From NCBI GenBank assembly GCA_964522095.1, contig CAZFSO010000045.1:1-18426 (forward strand): a DNA stretch of 18,426 nucleotides, given 5' to 3'. Below, piece by piece: positions 1-5,796 of this stretch (position 1 is the first letter of the stretch; each line of letters begins with the position of its first letter). A program made the position numbers and the translations under genes. The notes under the pieces are model-generated. The model searched no databases, was not told the origin of the DNA, and worked only from the letters and a program-made list of their open reading frames with translations. Source of the stretch: UBA6054 sp964522095. GTDB lineage: Bacteria; Planctomycetota; Phycisphaerae; Phycisphaerales; UBA1924.

Positions 1-30
1 CGTCGCGAACGTCAGGCCGCATGCGCTCAA

Positions 31-121
31 CCTAGTGCCTCATGCCCAGTGCCGAGTGCCCAGTGCCGAGTGCCGAGTGCCGAGTGCCCAGTGCCCAGTG
101 CCCAGTGCCCAGTGCCCAGTG
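31..121. repeat. Heptanucleotide tandem array, CC(C/G)AGTG units
   Basis: Thirteen consecutive 7-nt units can be laid out. The first two are degenerate (CCTAGTG, CCTCATG). The next eleven (45-121) are CCCAGTG or CCGAGTG with no slippage. The units differ only at the third base. The array lies downstream of the rpsU terminator and holds no credible gene; the small open frames through it exist only because a 7-nt repeat is open in several frames. It resembles the short tandemly repeated heptamers known from cyanobacteria, but here in a planctomycete-like genome. Confidence 0.95.
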
Positions 122-130
122 CCTCTCCCC

Positions 131-172
131 CCCATTGCCCATTGCCCATTGCCCATTGCCTATTGCCTATTG
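131..172. repeat. Heptanucleotide tandem array, CC(C/T)ATTG units
   Basis: Six consecutive heptamers, four CCCATTG followed by two CCTATTG, placed ten bases after the CC(C/G)AGTG array. The two arrays share the frame CCCANTG, so one probably derives from the other. The reverse complement of this unit (GGGCAAT) forms another array at 18364-18391. Confidence 0.95.
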
Positions 173-176
173 CCCC

Positions 177-205
177 AAAAAACAACACCACCGCGCAAGC
201 GGTGG
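177..205 (-). terminator. Rho-independent terminator of rpsU
   Basis: Read on the minus strand, a 7-bp stem CCACCGC/GCGGTGG (188-194 with 199-205) closes a TTGC loop. It is followed by TGTTGTTTTTT, a clear U-tract. It lies about 30 nt after the rpsU stop, the normal place for its terminator. A second small hairpin, CTGAGCG-CAC-CGCTCAG (223-239), overlaps the rpsU stop codon itself. Confidence 0.85.
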
Positions 206-235
206 CACGTTCGGTCATTCGGCTGAGCGGTGCGC

Positions 236-409
236 TCAGCGGCGCGGGGCGGCCTTGCGGGCGGCGCGGCGGCGGCGCTCGGAGGGCTTCTCGTAGAACT
301 CCCGCTTCTTGATGTCCTTCGTCAGCCCTTCCTTCTCGCAGAGCTTCTTGAAGCGCCTCATCAACTGATCGGCGCTCTCGCCGCCGCGGGACTTGATCCG
401 GATCGCCAT
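236..409 (-). CDS. rpsU: 30S ribosomal protein bS21
   Basis: A 57-residue basic protein, slightly shorter than usual bS21 (about 60-70 residues). It shows the family pattern: an N-terminal segment with an R-G-G-E-S core, the helix containing LMRRFKK-CEKEGL, then REFYEKPSERRRRAARKA. bS21 belongs to the small subunit near the anti-Shine-Dalgarno region and helps initiation. The ATG at 409 is preceded by AAGGAG at a good distance, the strongest ribosome binding site in the window, so the start is secure. The gene stands alone, with its own promoter (452-480) and terminator (177-205), divergent from the nuclease gene at 572. Confidence 0.96.
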   Translation of the reverse strand: MAIRIKSRGGESADQLMRRFKKLCEKEGLTKDIKKREFYEKPSERRRRAARKAAPRR

Positions 410-451
410 ACCTGCTCCTTGCTTCGGTCCGACGCGGCGCGCCGGGCTGCT

Positions 452-480
452 ATCCAAGGCGGGCCACGCCGGAAGGTCAA
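452..480 (-). promoter_or_regulatory. Sigma-70-type promoter of rpsU
   Basis: On the minus strand TTGACC (475-480) is followed after exactly 17 nt by TTGGAT (452-457). This predicts a transcript start near 445 and a 5' leader of about 35 nt carrying the AAGGAG site of rpsU. The -35 matches consensus at five of six positions; the -10 is weaker. Confidence 0.6.
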
Positions 481-560
481 CCGGGCGGGCCACTTCCGAC
501 CTCGCCCCAGCCTCCCCCCGGACTCCCGGAACCGGGCGGGGCCGGGGCCCGGCGGCGGGA

Positions 561-566
561 TACCGT
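561..566 (+). promoter_or_regulatory. -10-like box (TACCGT) next to the YacP-like start codon
   Basis: TACCGT ends 5 nt before the GTG at 572, and no ribosome binding site is seen at a working distance. This spacing would put the transcript start at or beside the start codon, a leaderless mRNA. It is one of seven such boxes in the window. No matching -35 is obvious. Confidence 0.4.
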
Positions 567-571
567 CCCGG

Positions 572-1056
572 GTGCTGCTCGTGGACGCCTACAACGTGGT
601 CCGGGCCCAGTGGGTGCTGCCGGCGAGCCGCCGGGGAATGGACGTCCGCGGGCTGATCGGCCTGATCGGGCGGTCCCGGTTCGCCGGGCGGCGCCTCCGG
701 GTGGTCGTCGACGGCCGCCCCAGCCCGGACTGGCTGCGCCACGGGGTCTACGACACGCTCGCCGGGCACGCCTGGTCGCGCCTGGGCCGGGCCGAGGTCG
801 TCTTCTCCGGGCGCGACGCCGAGGCGGACGACGTGATTGAGGAGATCCTGGCCCGCACCCGTGGCGTGGCGATCACCGTGGTCAGTTCGGACCGGCGCCT
901 GGTCCGGGCGGCCGGCCGGGCCGGGGCGGACCAGATCGGCAACGGCTCGTTCCTGCGCCTGCTCAACGAGGACCTGGACCGGGCCGACGCCGAACGCGTG
1001 CCGGCGTTCGCCGCCGAGGTGCCGCTGGACCCGGAATCGGTGGCGCACTGGATGCG
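572..1056 (+). CDS. NYN-domain (YacP-like) ribonuclease, 3' end lost in scaffold gap
   Basis: About 161 residues are visible before the N run. The fold signature is that of the YacP/DUF901 group of NYN (PIN-like) nucleases. VLLVDAYNVV at the extreme N-terminus carries D5 and N8; VVVDGRP has D47, AEADDVIE has D86/D87, and VSSDRRL has D107. These acidic residues form the metal site of the family, which cleaves RNA; B. subtilis YacP/Rae1 acts on ribosome-associated mRNA. Family members are about 170 residues, so only a few codons are probably missing. The start is set at GTG 572 because the conserved beta strand begins there. Translation could read further upstream, but that sequence is unconserved in character. 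Which substrate it cuts here is unknown. Confidence 0.82.
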
Positions 1057-1156
1057 NNNNNNNNNNNNNNNNNNNNNNNNNNNNNNNNNNNNNNNNNNNN
1101 NNNNNNNNNNNNNNNNNNNNNNNNNNNNNNNNNNNNNNNNNNNNNNNNNNNNNNNN
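1057..1156. other. Scaffold gap of 100 N
   Basis: Exactly 100 undetermined bases, the usual placeholder for a gap of unknown size. It removes the end of the nuclease gene and the start of ftsW. Distances and possible genes between them cannot be judged. Confidence 1.
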
Positions 1157-1980
1157 TGTGCGTCGGCGTGGTGGCGGGCTTCGTCGTGCTCGAGGACCTG
1201 GGCACGGGCGTGCTGATGGTCGCGGCGTCCGCCATCGTGCTGCTCGCGGCCGGCGCGCGCCTGTGGCACTTCGCCCTGTTCGCCCCGCCGGCGCTGCTCG
1301 CCGTGCTGGCCGCCATCGTGACCAGCCCGTACCGCGTGCAGCGCATCACCAGTTTCCTCGACCCCTACGCCGACCCGCAGGGGTCGGGCTACCACATGAT
1401 CCAGTCGCTGACGACCGTCGCCGGCGGCGGCGTCTTCGGCCGCGGCCTCGGGCACGGGCTCCAGAAGTTCGGCTACCTGCCCGAGGACACCACCGACTTC
1501 CTCTTCGCCGTGGTCTGCGAGGAACTCGGGCTCGCGGGCGCCCTGCTGGTGATCTTCCTCTACGCCGCGCTGACCTGGTTCGGCACGGCCATCGCCCGTC
1601 GCGAGACCTGCGTCACCCTGCGCCTGATGACGCTGGGCGTCGTCGCGACCGTGACGATGCAGGCGCTGATCAACCTGTTCGTGGTCACCGGGCTGGCCCC
1701 GACCAAGGGCATCGCCCTGCCGCTGATGTCCTCGGGCGGCACGGGCTGGATCCTGACCGGCTTCGCCCTGGGCCTGGTGGTGGCCGTCGACCGCACCCGC
1801 CCCACGACCGACCCGACCTTCATCGACGAGCAGATCGCCCGCGAACCGGCCGACGACCGCGCGGAGATCGTGGTGCGCCCCGGCATCGCGATGCCCGGTG
1901 GCCCGGCTCGCCGAGCCGGGTCTCCCGTGGTCACCGCCGACGGTGGCACGGGCGTTCCGCCTGTGCTCTCAAGATCTTGA
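1157..1980 (+). CDS. ftsW: Cell-division SEDS glycosyltransferase FtsW, 5' end lost in gap
   Basis: The visible 274 residues are the C-terminal two thirds of a SEDS protein, which polymerises lipid II into glycan strands at the septum. Diagnostic motifs are RITSFLDPYADPQGSGYH-IQSL, then GGGVFGRGLG, KFGYLPEDTTDFLFAV-CEELG (the TDF segment carries the Asp linked to catalysis in this family), and LPLMSSGGTGW in the last membrane region. Several membrane helices are visible. FtsW is preferred over RodA because of the FLDPYADPQGSGYH-IQSL wording and because murG lies downstream. The last 27 or so residues are not family sequence: they translate two hairpin repeats (1897-1966) ending in GGTGVPPV. 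The stop codon sits inside a 7-bp hairpin (1976-1994). Confidence 0.92.
1897..1966. repeat. Two dispersed hairpin repeats forming the ftsW 3' end
   Basis: The first is the 19-nt palindrome CCCGGCTCGCCGAGCCGGG at 1902-1920, whose 24-nt surroundings (1897-1920) recur identically at 7799-7822. The second is GCACGGGCG-TTC-CGCCTGTGC at 1946-1966, a 9-bp stem with one G-T pair. Both lie in the reading frame of ftsW, just before its stop, and supply its final residues. Confidence 0.85.
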
Positions 1981-1994
1981 CCGCGCAGGTCAAG
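1976..1994 (+). other. Hairpin over the ftsW stop codon
   Basis: CTTGACC-GCGCA-GGTCAAG is a perfect 7-bp stem with a 5-nt loop; the TGA stop is inside the left arm. There is no T-tract, so it is not a standard terminator. It lies between two convergent genes. Confidence 0.5.
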
Positions 1995-2007
1995 AGCCCC
2001 ACGGGAC

Positions 2008-2661
2008 TCACAGAATCCGCTGAATCGCCTCCAAATCACCCTGCCGCTCCGCCGCGCCGAGCGCACGATCCGCAAACTTTCGGTACCGGTCCCGTGTCGC
2101 ATCGCTGTTGTAAGTCACCGCGATGTAGGCCAGCAGCCAGCAATCGGTCACTGTGTCTTCGATTGTGTGCAGCAACGACCTGAACCGCGCTTGGGCTTCG
2201 TCACCCCGATGAACGCGCTTGGTCAGCACCATGCCCGCGTACACCGTCAACATGGGCTCGCTCAGACCCGCGGCCTCGAAGTAGCGCTCGAAGATCATCG
2301 CCGACAGCGCGTACAACTCAAGGTCGTAGAGCACAACCGCGAGCAATGAGAGCGCTTCATCGTTCTCCGGCTCGGCCGCGACGACCCGATCGATCTCCAT
2401 CAACGCGGCCGTCTTTTTGTCCAACGCGTCGTACGCGTTCGCCAGGAAGACACGCTTGGGGACGGAGTCCCGGACGCTCAAGGATTTTCTGATCCACCGA
2501 ACAGCCTCCTCGTACCGGCCGAGGTAGAACAGCGCGATGCCGTACGACCCCATCAGCGCGGGAGGGCAGGCGCCGGTGGCGATTAGCCTCGCGCCAATGT
2601 CCACCGCCTCGGCGTACCGATTACCGTCGTAGGCGTCCAGAAACCGGTCAACATCCGTCAT
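2008..2661 (-). CDS. Tetratricopeptide-repeat protein, unknown function
   Basis: 217 residues with no signal peptide or membrane segment. The chain consists of helical pairs of TPR type: YAEAVDIGARLI near 16-27, then LGRYEEAVRWIRKSL around 47-61, KKTAALMEIDRVVAAEPENDEALSLLAVVL in the middle (read as two adjoining helices), and LYALSAMIFERYFEAAG after it. TPR proteins are scaffolds for protein contacts, so no catalytic role is implied. ATG 2661 has AGGAAGG 8 nt upstream. The gene starts 31 nt after the toxin stop on the same strand, with no promoter seen between, so it is probably the third gene of the toxin-antitoxin transcript. Composition looks less GC-saturated than the neighbours. I do not recognise a named subfamily. 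Confidence 0.75.
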   Translation of the reverse strand: MTDVDRFLDAYDGNRYAEAVDIGARLIATGACPPALMGSYGIALFYLGRYEEAVRWIRKSLSVRDSVPKRVFLANAYDALDKKTAALMEIDRVVAAEPENDEALSLLAVVLYDLELYALSAMIFERYFEAAGLSEPMLTVYAGMVLTKRVHRGDEAQARFRSLLHTIEDTVTDCWLLAYIAVTYNSDATRDRYRKFADRALGAAERQGDLEAIQRIL

Positions 2662-2692
2662 CCGTTAGCCTTCCTGCTGAGGCACGACGCCC

Positions 2693-3016
2693 TCAGTCCG
2701 AGCCGCTTTCCAACCACGGCCGACGCTTCCCATGGCGGATCGTTAGCACATCCACGACCGATCGGCCCCCGTCCACACGGTAATACACCACGAACGCGTC
2801 AACGCTCATCCTCCGGATCTCGTACCCGAGGATCCGCGTGCGGATCACATCCACCGGGAACCGCCGCGGATGATCCTGAAGACTCATCAACGCGTCGTAC
2901 AGAGACGCGAGCCAGCCGACAACCGTCGCTTCGGCGACCTGCTCGCTCCCAAGATACGCCACCTGCTCGTCGATCTGCCCGTGCACCGCGGGCGAGAGCT
3001 CAACCCGGTACCTCAT
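2693..3016 (-). CDS. RelE/ParE-family toxin
   Basis: 107 residues with the compact RelE/ParE layout. It opens with YRVELSPAVHGQIDEQVAYL (strand then long helix). A second helix contains LYDALMSLQDHPRRFP, then come the strands RILGYEIRRM and AFVVYYRVDG, and it ends with VVDVLTIRHGKRRPW. The terminal HGKR segment is where many members keep basic residues. RelE-type members cut mRNA in the ribosome and ParE-type members poison gyrase; the sequence alone does not decide between them. Its ATG overlaps the antitoxin stop (ATGA, 3013-3016), which indicates translational coupling. The full set of core strands is present, so it may be active. Confidence 0.85.
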   Translation of the reverse strand: MRYRVELSPAVHGQIDEQVAYLGSEQVAEATVVGWLASLYDALMSLQDHPRRFPVDVIRTRILGYEIRRMSVDAFVVYYRVDGGRSVVDVLTIRHGKRRPWLESGSD

Positions 3017-3306
3017 CGATCGAGCTTCAGCCCGTGCTTGGCGGCGATGTCACGGATCGCAGCGCCGGCCTCGACGCCCTGACCCTGCCGGAACTGCTCT
3101 TCGCTCCGCCGGATCGCGTCCAGCGAATCGCGCAGTTCCATCAGGTCCTGCAACTCGTCGAACGCCTCCGGGCTGAGCACCACCGCCTCGGTCTGACCGT
3201 TGTTGGTCACAAACAGCGGCCGCCCGGTCCCCCGGACCCGATCCAACTGCCCCCGCAGGTTTTTGCGCAACTCGGTGAAACTCGTGATGTCGGTGGTGCG
3301 GACCAT
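3013..3306 (-). CDS. Phd/YefM-family antitoxin
   Basis: 97 residues. The N-terminal half, TDITSFTELRKNLRGQLDRV followed by GRPLFVTNNGQTEAVVLSPEAFDELQ, is the Phd/YefM DNA-binding and dimer fold. The charged C-terminal half (about 55-97) would wrap the toxin. I chose ATG 3306 over the upstream ATG 3354 for two reasons. GGGAG lies 4-5 nt before it, and the promoter -10 and the operator (3324-3341) would otherwise fall inside the gene. The product should neutralise the toxin encoded downstream and, with it, repress this promoter by binding the operator. Gene order, antitoxin first with a 4-nt overlap, is standard. Confidence 0.87.
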   Translation of the reverse strand: MVRTTDITSFTELRKNLRGQLDRVRGTGRPLFVTNNGQTEAVVLSPEAFDELQDLMELRDSLDAIRRSEEQFRQGQGVEAGAAIRDIAAKHGLKLDR

Positions 3307-3323
3307 GCGGCTCCCATCGGGCA

Positions 3324-3341
3324 TGTACAGAATTTGGTACA
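3324..3341 (-). promoter_or_regulatory. Operator of the toxin-antitoxin unit (paired TGTACA-like boxes)
   Basis: The inverted repeat TGTAC-N8-GTACA occupies 3324-3341. It contains a perfect TGTACA (3324-3329) and a near copy GGTACA (3336-3341) whose centres are 12 bp apart. From memory, E. coli YefM binds palindromes with a TGTACA core at about this spacing, and the antitoxin here belongs to that family. The site overlaps the expected transcript start, so binding would block the promoter. Confidence 0.7.
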
Positions 3342-3344
3342 CCC

Positions 3345-3373
3345 ATTTTGCCATACGCCCACGCCGCTGTCAA
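3345..3373 (-). promoter_or_regulatory. Promoter of the antitoxin-toxin-TPR unit
   Basis: On the minus strand a perfect TTGACA (3368-3373) is followed after 17 nt by CAAAAT (3345-3350). The predicted transcript start near 3338 falls in the operator and about 32 nt before the antitoxin ATG. It is the best -35 box in the window. Confidence 0.75.
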
Positions 3374-3431
3374 GGGTCGCCCCACCCCCCGGCCCGGCCT
3401 CAAACGGAACCAAACTCCCCCCGCACGCCGA

Positions 3432-3437
3432 TACCCT
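3432..3437 (+). promoter_or_regulatory. -10-like box (TACCCT) next to the murG start codon
   Basis: TACCCT ends 4 nt before GTG 3442 and there is no ribosome binding site. The spacing is at the short edge for a leaderless start, so this is the weakest member of the set. Confidence 0.3.
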
Positions 3438-3441
3438 CCGC

Positions 3442-4569
3442 GTGCCTCCCCCCGCCCCGCCCCCCAACCCCGACGCCCCCCCCACGCTCCTCTTCGCCGG
3501 CGGCGGGACCGGGGGGCACATCTACCCCGCGCTCGCCATCGCCGAGCAGGCGGCCCGCCTGCGCCCCGGCACGCGGGCGGTGGTGCTGTGCTCGTCGCGC
3601 CGGGTGGACGCCGAGATCCTGGAAGAGGAGGGCGTGCCCCACAGGGCCCTGCCGGCGCAGCCGCCGGTGATGCGCCCGGCGGGGTTGCTCGGGTTCGTCC
3701 GGTCGTGGCCGGGGTCGGTGCGGATCACGCGCCGGGTGCTGCGCGAGCGTCTTGCCGACGGGCCGGCGGTGCTGGTCGCGATGGGCGGGTTCGTCAGCCC
3801 GCCGGCGGTGCGGGGGGCGTTGCGTGAGGGCGTGCCGGTGGCGCTGGTCAACCTCGACGCGGTGCCGGGCAAGGCCAACCGCTGGGTCGCCGCCCGGGCC
3901 GGGCGCTGCTTCACGGCGGCCGAGGTCGCGCAGGGCTGGGACTTCGTCGGCCCGATCGTGCGCCCTGCGCTGACCGACCCGATCGACCCCGGCGCCGCCC
4001 GGGCGCAGTTCGGGCTGGACCCGGCAACCCGGACGCTGCTGGTCACCGGCGGCTCGCAGGGCGCCCGGTCCATCAACGACCTCGTGGTCGCGCTGCTCGA
4101 CCGCCATCCCAGCGCGTTCGCCGGGTGGCAGGCGATCCACCAGACCGGCGGGCAGCACGACCCCGGCCCGCTGCGGGCCGCCTACACCAGAGCCGGCGTC
4201 CGGGCGTGGGTGGACCGGTTCCTGAGCGACATGCCCAGCGCGTGGGGCGCGGCCGACCTGTCGTTCGGACGCTGCGGCGCGGGCACCGTGGCCGAGGCCT
4301 GGGCCACGCGCACGCCGTCGGTGTTCTTCCCGTACCCCTACCACGCCGACCAGCACCAGAAGCACAACGCCCGCCCGCTCGAACGGGCCGGTGCGGCCGT
4401 CGTGCTCGACGACCTCATCGACCCCGCACGCAACCTCGACGCCCACGGGGCGGCCCTGGTCGGCCTGCTGTCAGACCCCACCCGACTGGCGGCCCTGGCC
4501 GAGCCGGCGGCCCGGCTCAGCCCCGCCGACGGGGCCGCCCGCGTCGCCCGCGCGCTGCTGGACCTTTAG
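3442..4569 (+). CDS. murG: MurG, lipid II-forming N-acetylglucosaminyltransferase
   Basis: 375 residues, normal MurG length. MurG adds GlcNAc from UDP-GlcNAc to lipid I on the inner face of the membrane. The N-terminal Rossmann domain has FAGGGTGGHIYPALAIAE (18-35) and MGGFVSPPAVRGA (114-126). The C-terminal domain has LLVTGGSQGARSIND (199-213), HQTGGQ (233-238), and the sugar-nucleotide site GRCGAGTVAEAWATRTPSVF (276-295) followed by PYPYHADQHQKHNA (297-310) and LERAGAA. It departs from the family where HEQNAVPG is expected: here it reads VNLDAVPG (136-143). The first 14 residues are a Pro-rich tail. GTG 3442 is the only start close before the conserved strand. Its usual neighbour ftsW is separated from it by the minus-strand toxin-antitoxin block. 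Confidence 0.93.
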   Translation: MPPPAPPPNPDAPPTLLFAGGGTGGHIYPALAIAEQAARLRPGTRAVVLCSSRRVDAEILEEEGVPHRALPAQPPVMRPAGLLGFVRSWPGSVRITRRVLRERLADGPAVLVAMGGFVSPPAVRGALREGVPVALVNLDAVPGKANRWVAARAGRCFTAAEVAQGWDFVGPIVRPALTDPIDPGAARAQFGLDPATRTLLVTGGSQGARSINDLVVALLDRHPSAFAGWQAIHQTGGQHDPGPLRAAYTRAGVRAWVDRFLSDMPSAWGAADLSFGRCGAGTVAEAWATRTPSVFFPYPYHADQHQKHNARPLERAGAAVVLDDLIDPARNLDAHGAALVGLLSDPTRLAALAEPAARLSPADGAARVARALLDL

Positions 4570-5102
4570 AAGCAGTCCTCGCCCTCCAGGGCCGCGGCCT
4601 GACGCACCCAGTCCGCCAACCGGCGCTCGTCGATCTCGTCGTCCTCGTGGACGTGGAAGTACCGCACCCCGGGCTGCTTGGACCCGACCGGCGGCTGAGG
4701 GTCCAGGGCGGCCCCGCGGAAGAACGCCACCTTGACGTACTTCGTCATGCAGTGGTACGACAGGAACCAGCCCCGCCCCTCCACGCCGTAGAACGGCGAG
4801 TTCCACCGCACCGCCTTGCGCACGCCCGGCACGGCCTCGGTCACGATCGCGTCGAGGCGACGGCCGACGTCCTGTTTCCAGCCGGGCATCGCGGCGATGT
4901 AGGCCTGGACCGGCGCGTCGCCGTCGCCCTTTGGGATCTGCGGGTTGCCGCCGGAGAGGAGTTTGGGCTTGCCGGCCGACGCGGCGGGCGCGGCGGACGC
5001 TGGCCGCTGGCCGGCCGGCTTCGCCGCCGACTCCCTGGCGGTCTTCCTGCCCGTCTTCGCGGCCGCCTTGCCGGGCGTCTTCTTGCCGGTCTTCTTCGCC
5101 AT
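4566..5102 (-). CDS. DUF1801-domain protein with basic N-terminal tail
   Basis: 178 residues. Residues about 64-175 match the DUF1801 (YdhG/YdeI-like) fold: VQAYIAAMPGWKQDVGRRLDAIV, the family-typical VRKAVRWNSPFYG (94-106), then WFLSYHCMTKYVKVAFFRGA, and a C-terminal helix in LADWVRQA. The family is small and cytosolic with no established enzyme activity. The first 45 residues are Lys/Ala/Pro-rich, resembling histone-H1-like tails, and could bind nucleic acid (inference). ATG 5102 has GGAGG 5 nt upstream. The gene is convergent with murG, and the two stop codons overlap (4566-4569). Confidence 0.85.
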   Translation of the reverse strand: MAKKTGKKTPGKAAAKTGRKTARESAAKPAGQRPASAAPAASAGKPKLLSGGNPQIPKGDGDAPVQAYIAAMPGWKQDVGRRLDAIVTEAVPGVRKAVRWNSPFYGVEGRGWFLSYHCMTKYVKVAFFRGAALDPQPPVGSKQPGVRYFHVHEDDEIDERRLADWVRQAAALEGEDCF

Positions 5103-5247
5103 GTGCGCCTCCGGGTGGCATCGTACCGGGCTGATCACCCCATGGGTTGCCCGGCGGCGGTCGAATCCTGGTTCTCGGACGCGCAAGTGCTTGCCCCGAC
5201 GGGACTCGGCCCGCGGGGTTTCACGCGGCGCGGGCGGGCCGGGGCAC

Positions 5248-5253
5248 TACACT
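5248..5253 (+). promoter_or_regulatory. -10-like box (TACACT) before the 5260 start codon
   Basis: TACACT ends 6 nt before GTG 5260, the spacing expected if transcription starts on the start codon. The GAGG at 5255-5258 is too close to the GTG to work as a ribosome site. No clear -35 is present. Confidence 0.45.
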
Positions 5254-5259
5254 TGAGGC

Positions 5260-5796
5260 GTGGGAGATTCCCCGGCTGGACATCCTGCCGCGTGCGTGGT
5301 CTGGACCGAGCGGTCCGGCGTGGTGCCGGTGCGCCTGGAGGGCGTGCTCCACGCCCGCGGGCTGATCCCGGTGCGGGTTGATTCCCCCCACGCCGCGCTG
5401 GCCGAGTTGTGCCTGGCCCAGCGGGCGGGGTCGAAGGCCGTCCTGATCGTCTGCGGCGTGCGCGAGGTCGCCCGCCTGGTGGCCGCGGTGGAGCGGTTCG
5501 CCCCGGGCGCGGTCGTGTGGGTCTACGAGGAAGGCGCGAACCCGCCGCTCCGCCCGCTCGTCCTGACCCCCAAGGCCCCCGTGCCGACAGACGCACGGAC
5601 ACCCCCCGCACGCCCGGAGAACGGGCGGCCCGGCGCCCGCTTCCCCGCGCTCGTCCGAGAAAACGGGCTGAAGCACCCCCCCGGCCCGGTCGATGCTGTG
5701 CGGCGGGAACCTCCGAAGTCGGCACGGGACGTCCTCGACGACGACGAGCTGGAAATGCTCCTCGCCGGTGAGAAGGCCATGGAGGATCCGCGATGA
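5260..5796 (+). CDS. Hypothetical protein, receiver-like N-terminal half
   Basis: 178 residues, not recognised by name. Residues 10-100 alternate strands and helices (GVVPVRLEGVL, LIPVRVDSP, KAVLIVCGVREVARLVAAVERFAPGAVVWVYEEG) in a way that recalls a degenerate response-regulator receiver without its phosphorylated Asp. Residues 100-155 are Pro/Arg-rich and probably disordered. The end, DVLDDDELEMLLAGE, is an acidic helix that could dock on a partner. Its stop overlaps the start of the diguanylate cyclase (ATGA, 5793-5796), so the two are co-translated and probably work together. The start is GTG 5260, with a -10-like box directly upstream. Confidence 0.7.
   Translation: MGDSPAGHPAACVVWTERSGVVPVRLEGVLHARGLIPVRVDSPHAALAELCLAQRAGSKAVLIVCGVREVARLVAAVERFAPGAVVWVYEEGANPPLRPLVLTPKAPVPTDARTPPARPENGRPGARFPALVRENGLKHPPGPVDAVRREPPKSARDVLDDDELEMLLAGEKAMEDPR

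Noticed and set aside
31..172. CRISPR array
   Set aside because: The repeats are 7 nt long and directly tandem, with no spacers, and no cas gene is in the window.
27..312. Small reading frames through the heptamer arrays
   Set aside because: A 7-nt repeat stays open in several frames. The peptides are simple repeats and no ribosome site precedes them.
1057..1156. Real join or fusion of the nuclease and FtsW reading frames
   Set aside because: The frames are separated by placeholder N bases of unknown true length, so no fusion or operon claim can be made.
1902..1920. Palindrome as a transcription-factor site
   Set aside because: It lies inside ftsW coding sequence and recurs identically at 7804-7822 with flanking repeat sequence, which fits a dispersed repeat better than an operator.
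3307..3354. Longer antitoxin starting at ATG 3354
   Set aside because: It would place the -10 box and operator inside the gene, and the extra 16 residues are not part of the Phd/YefM fold.
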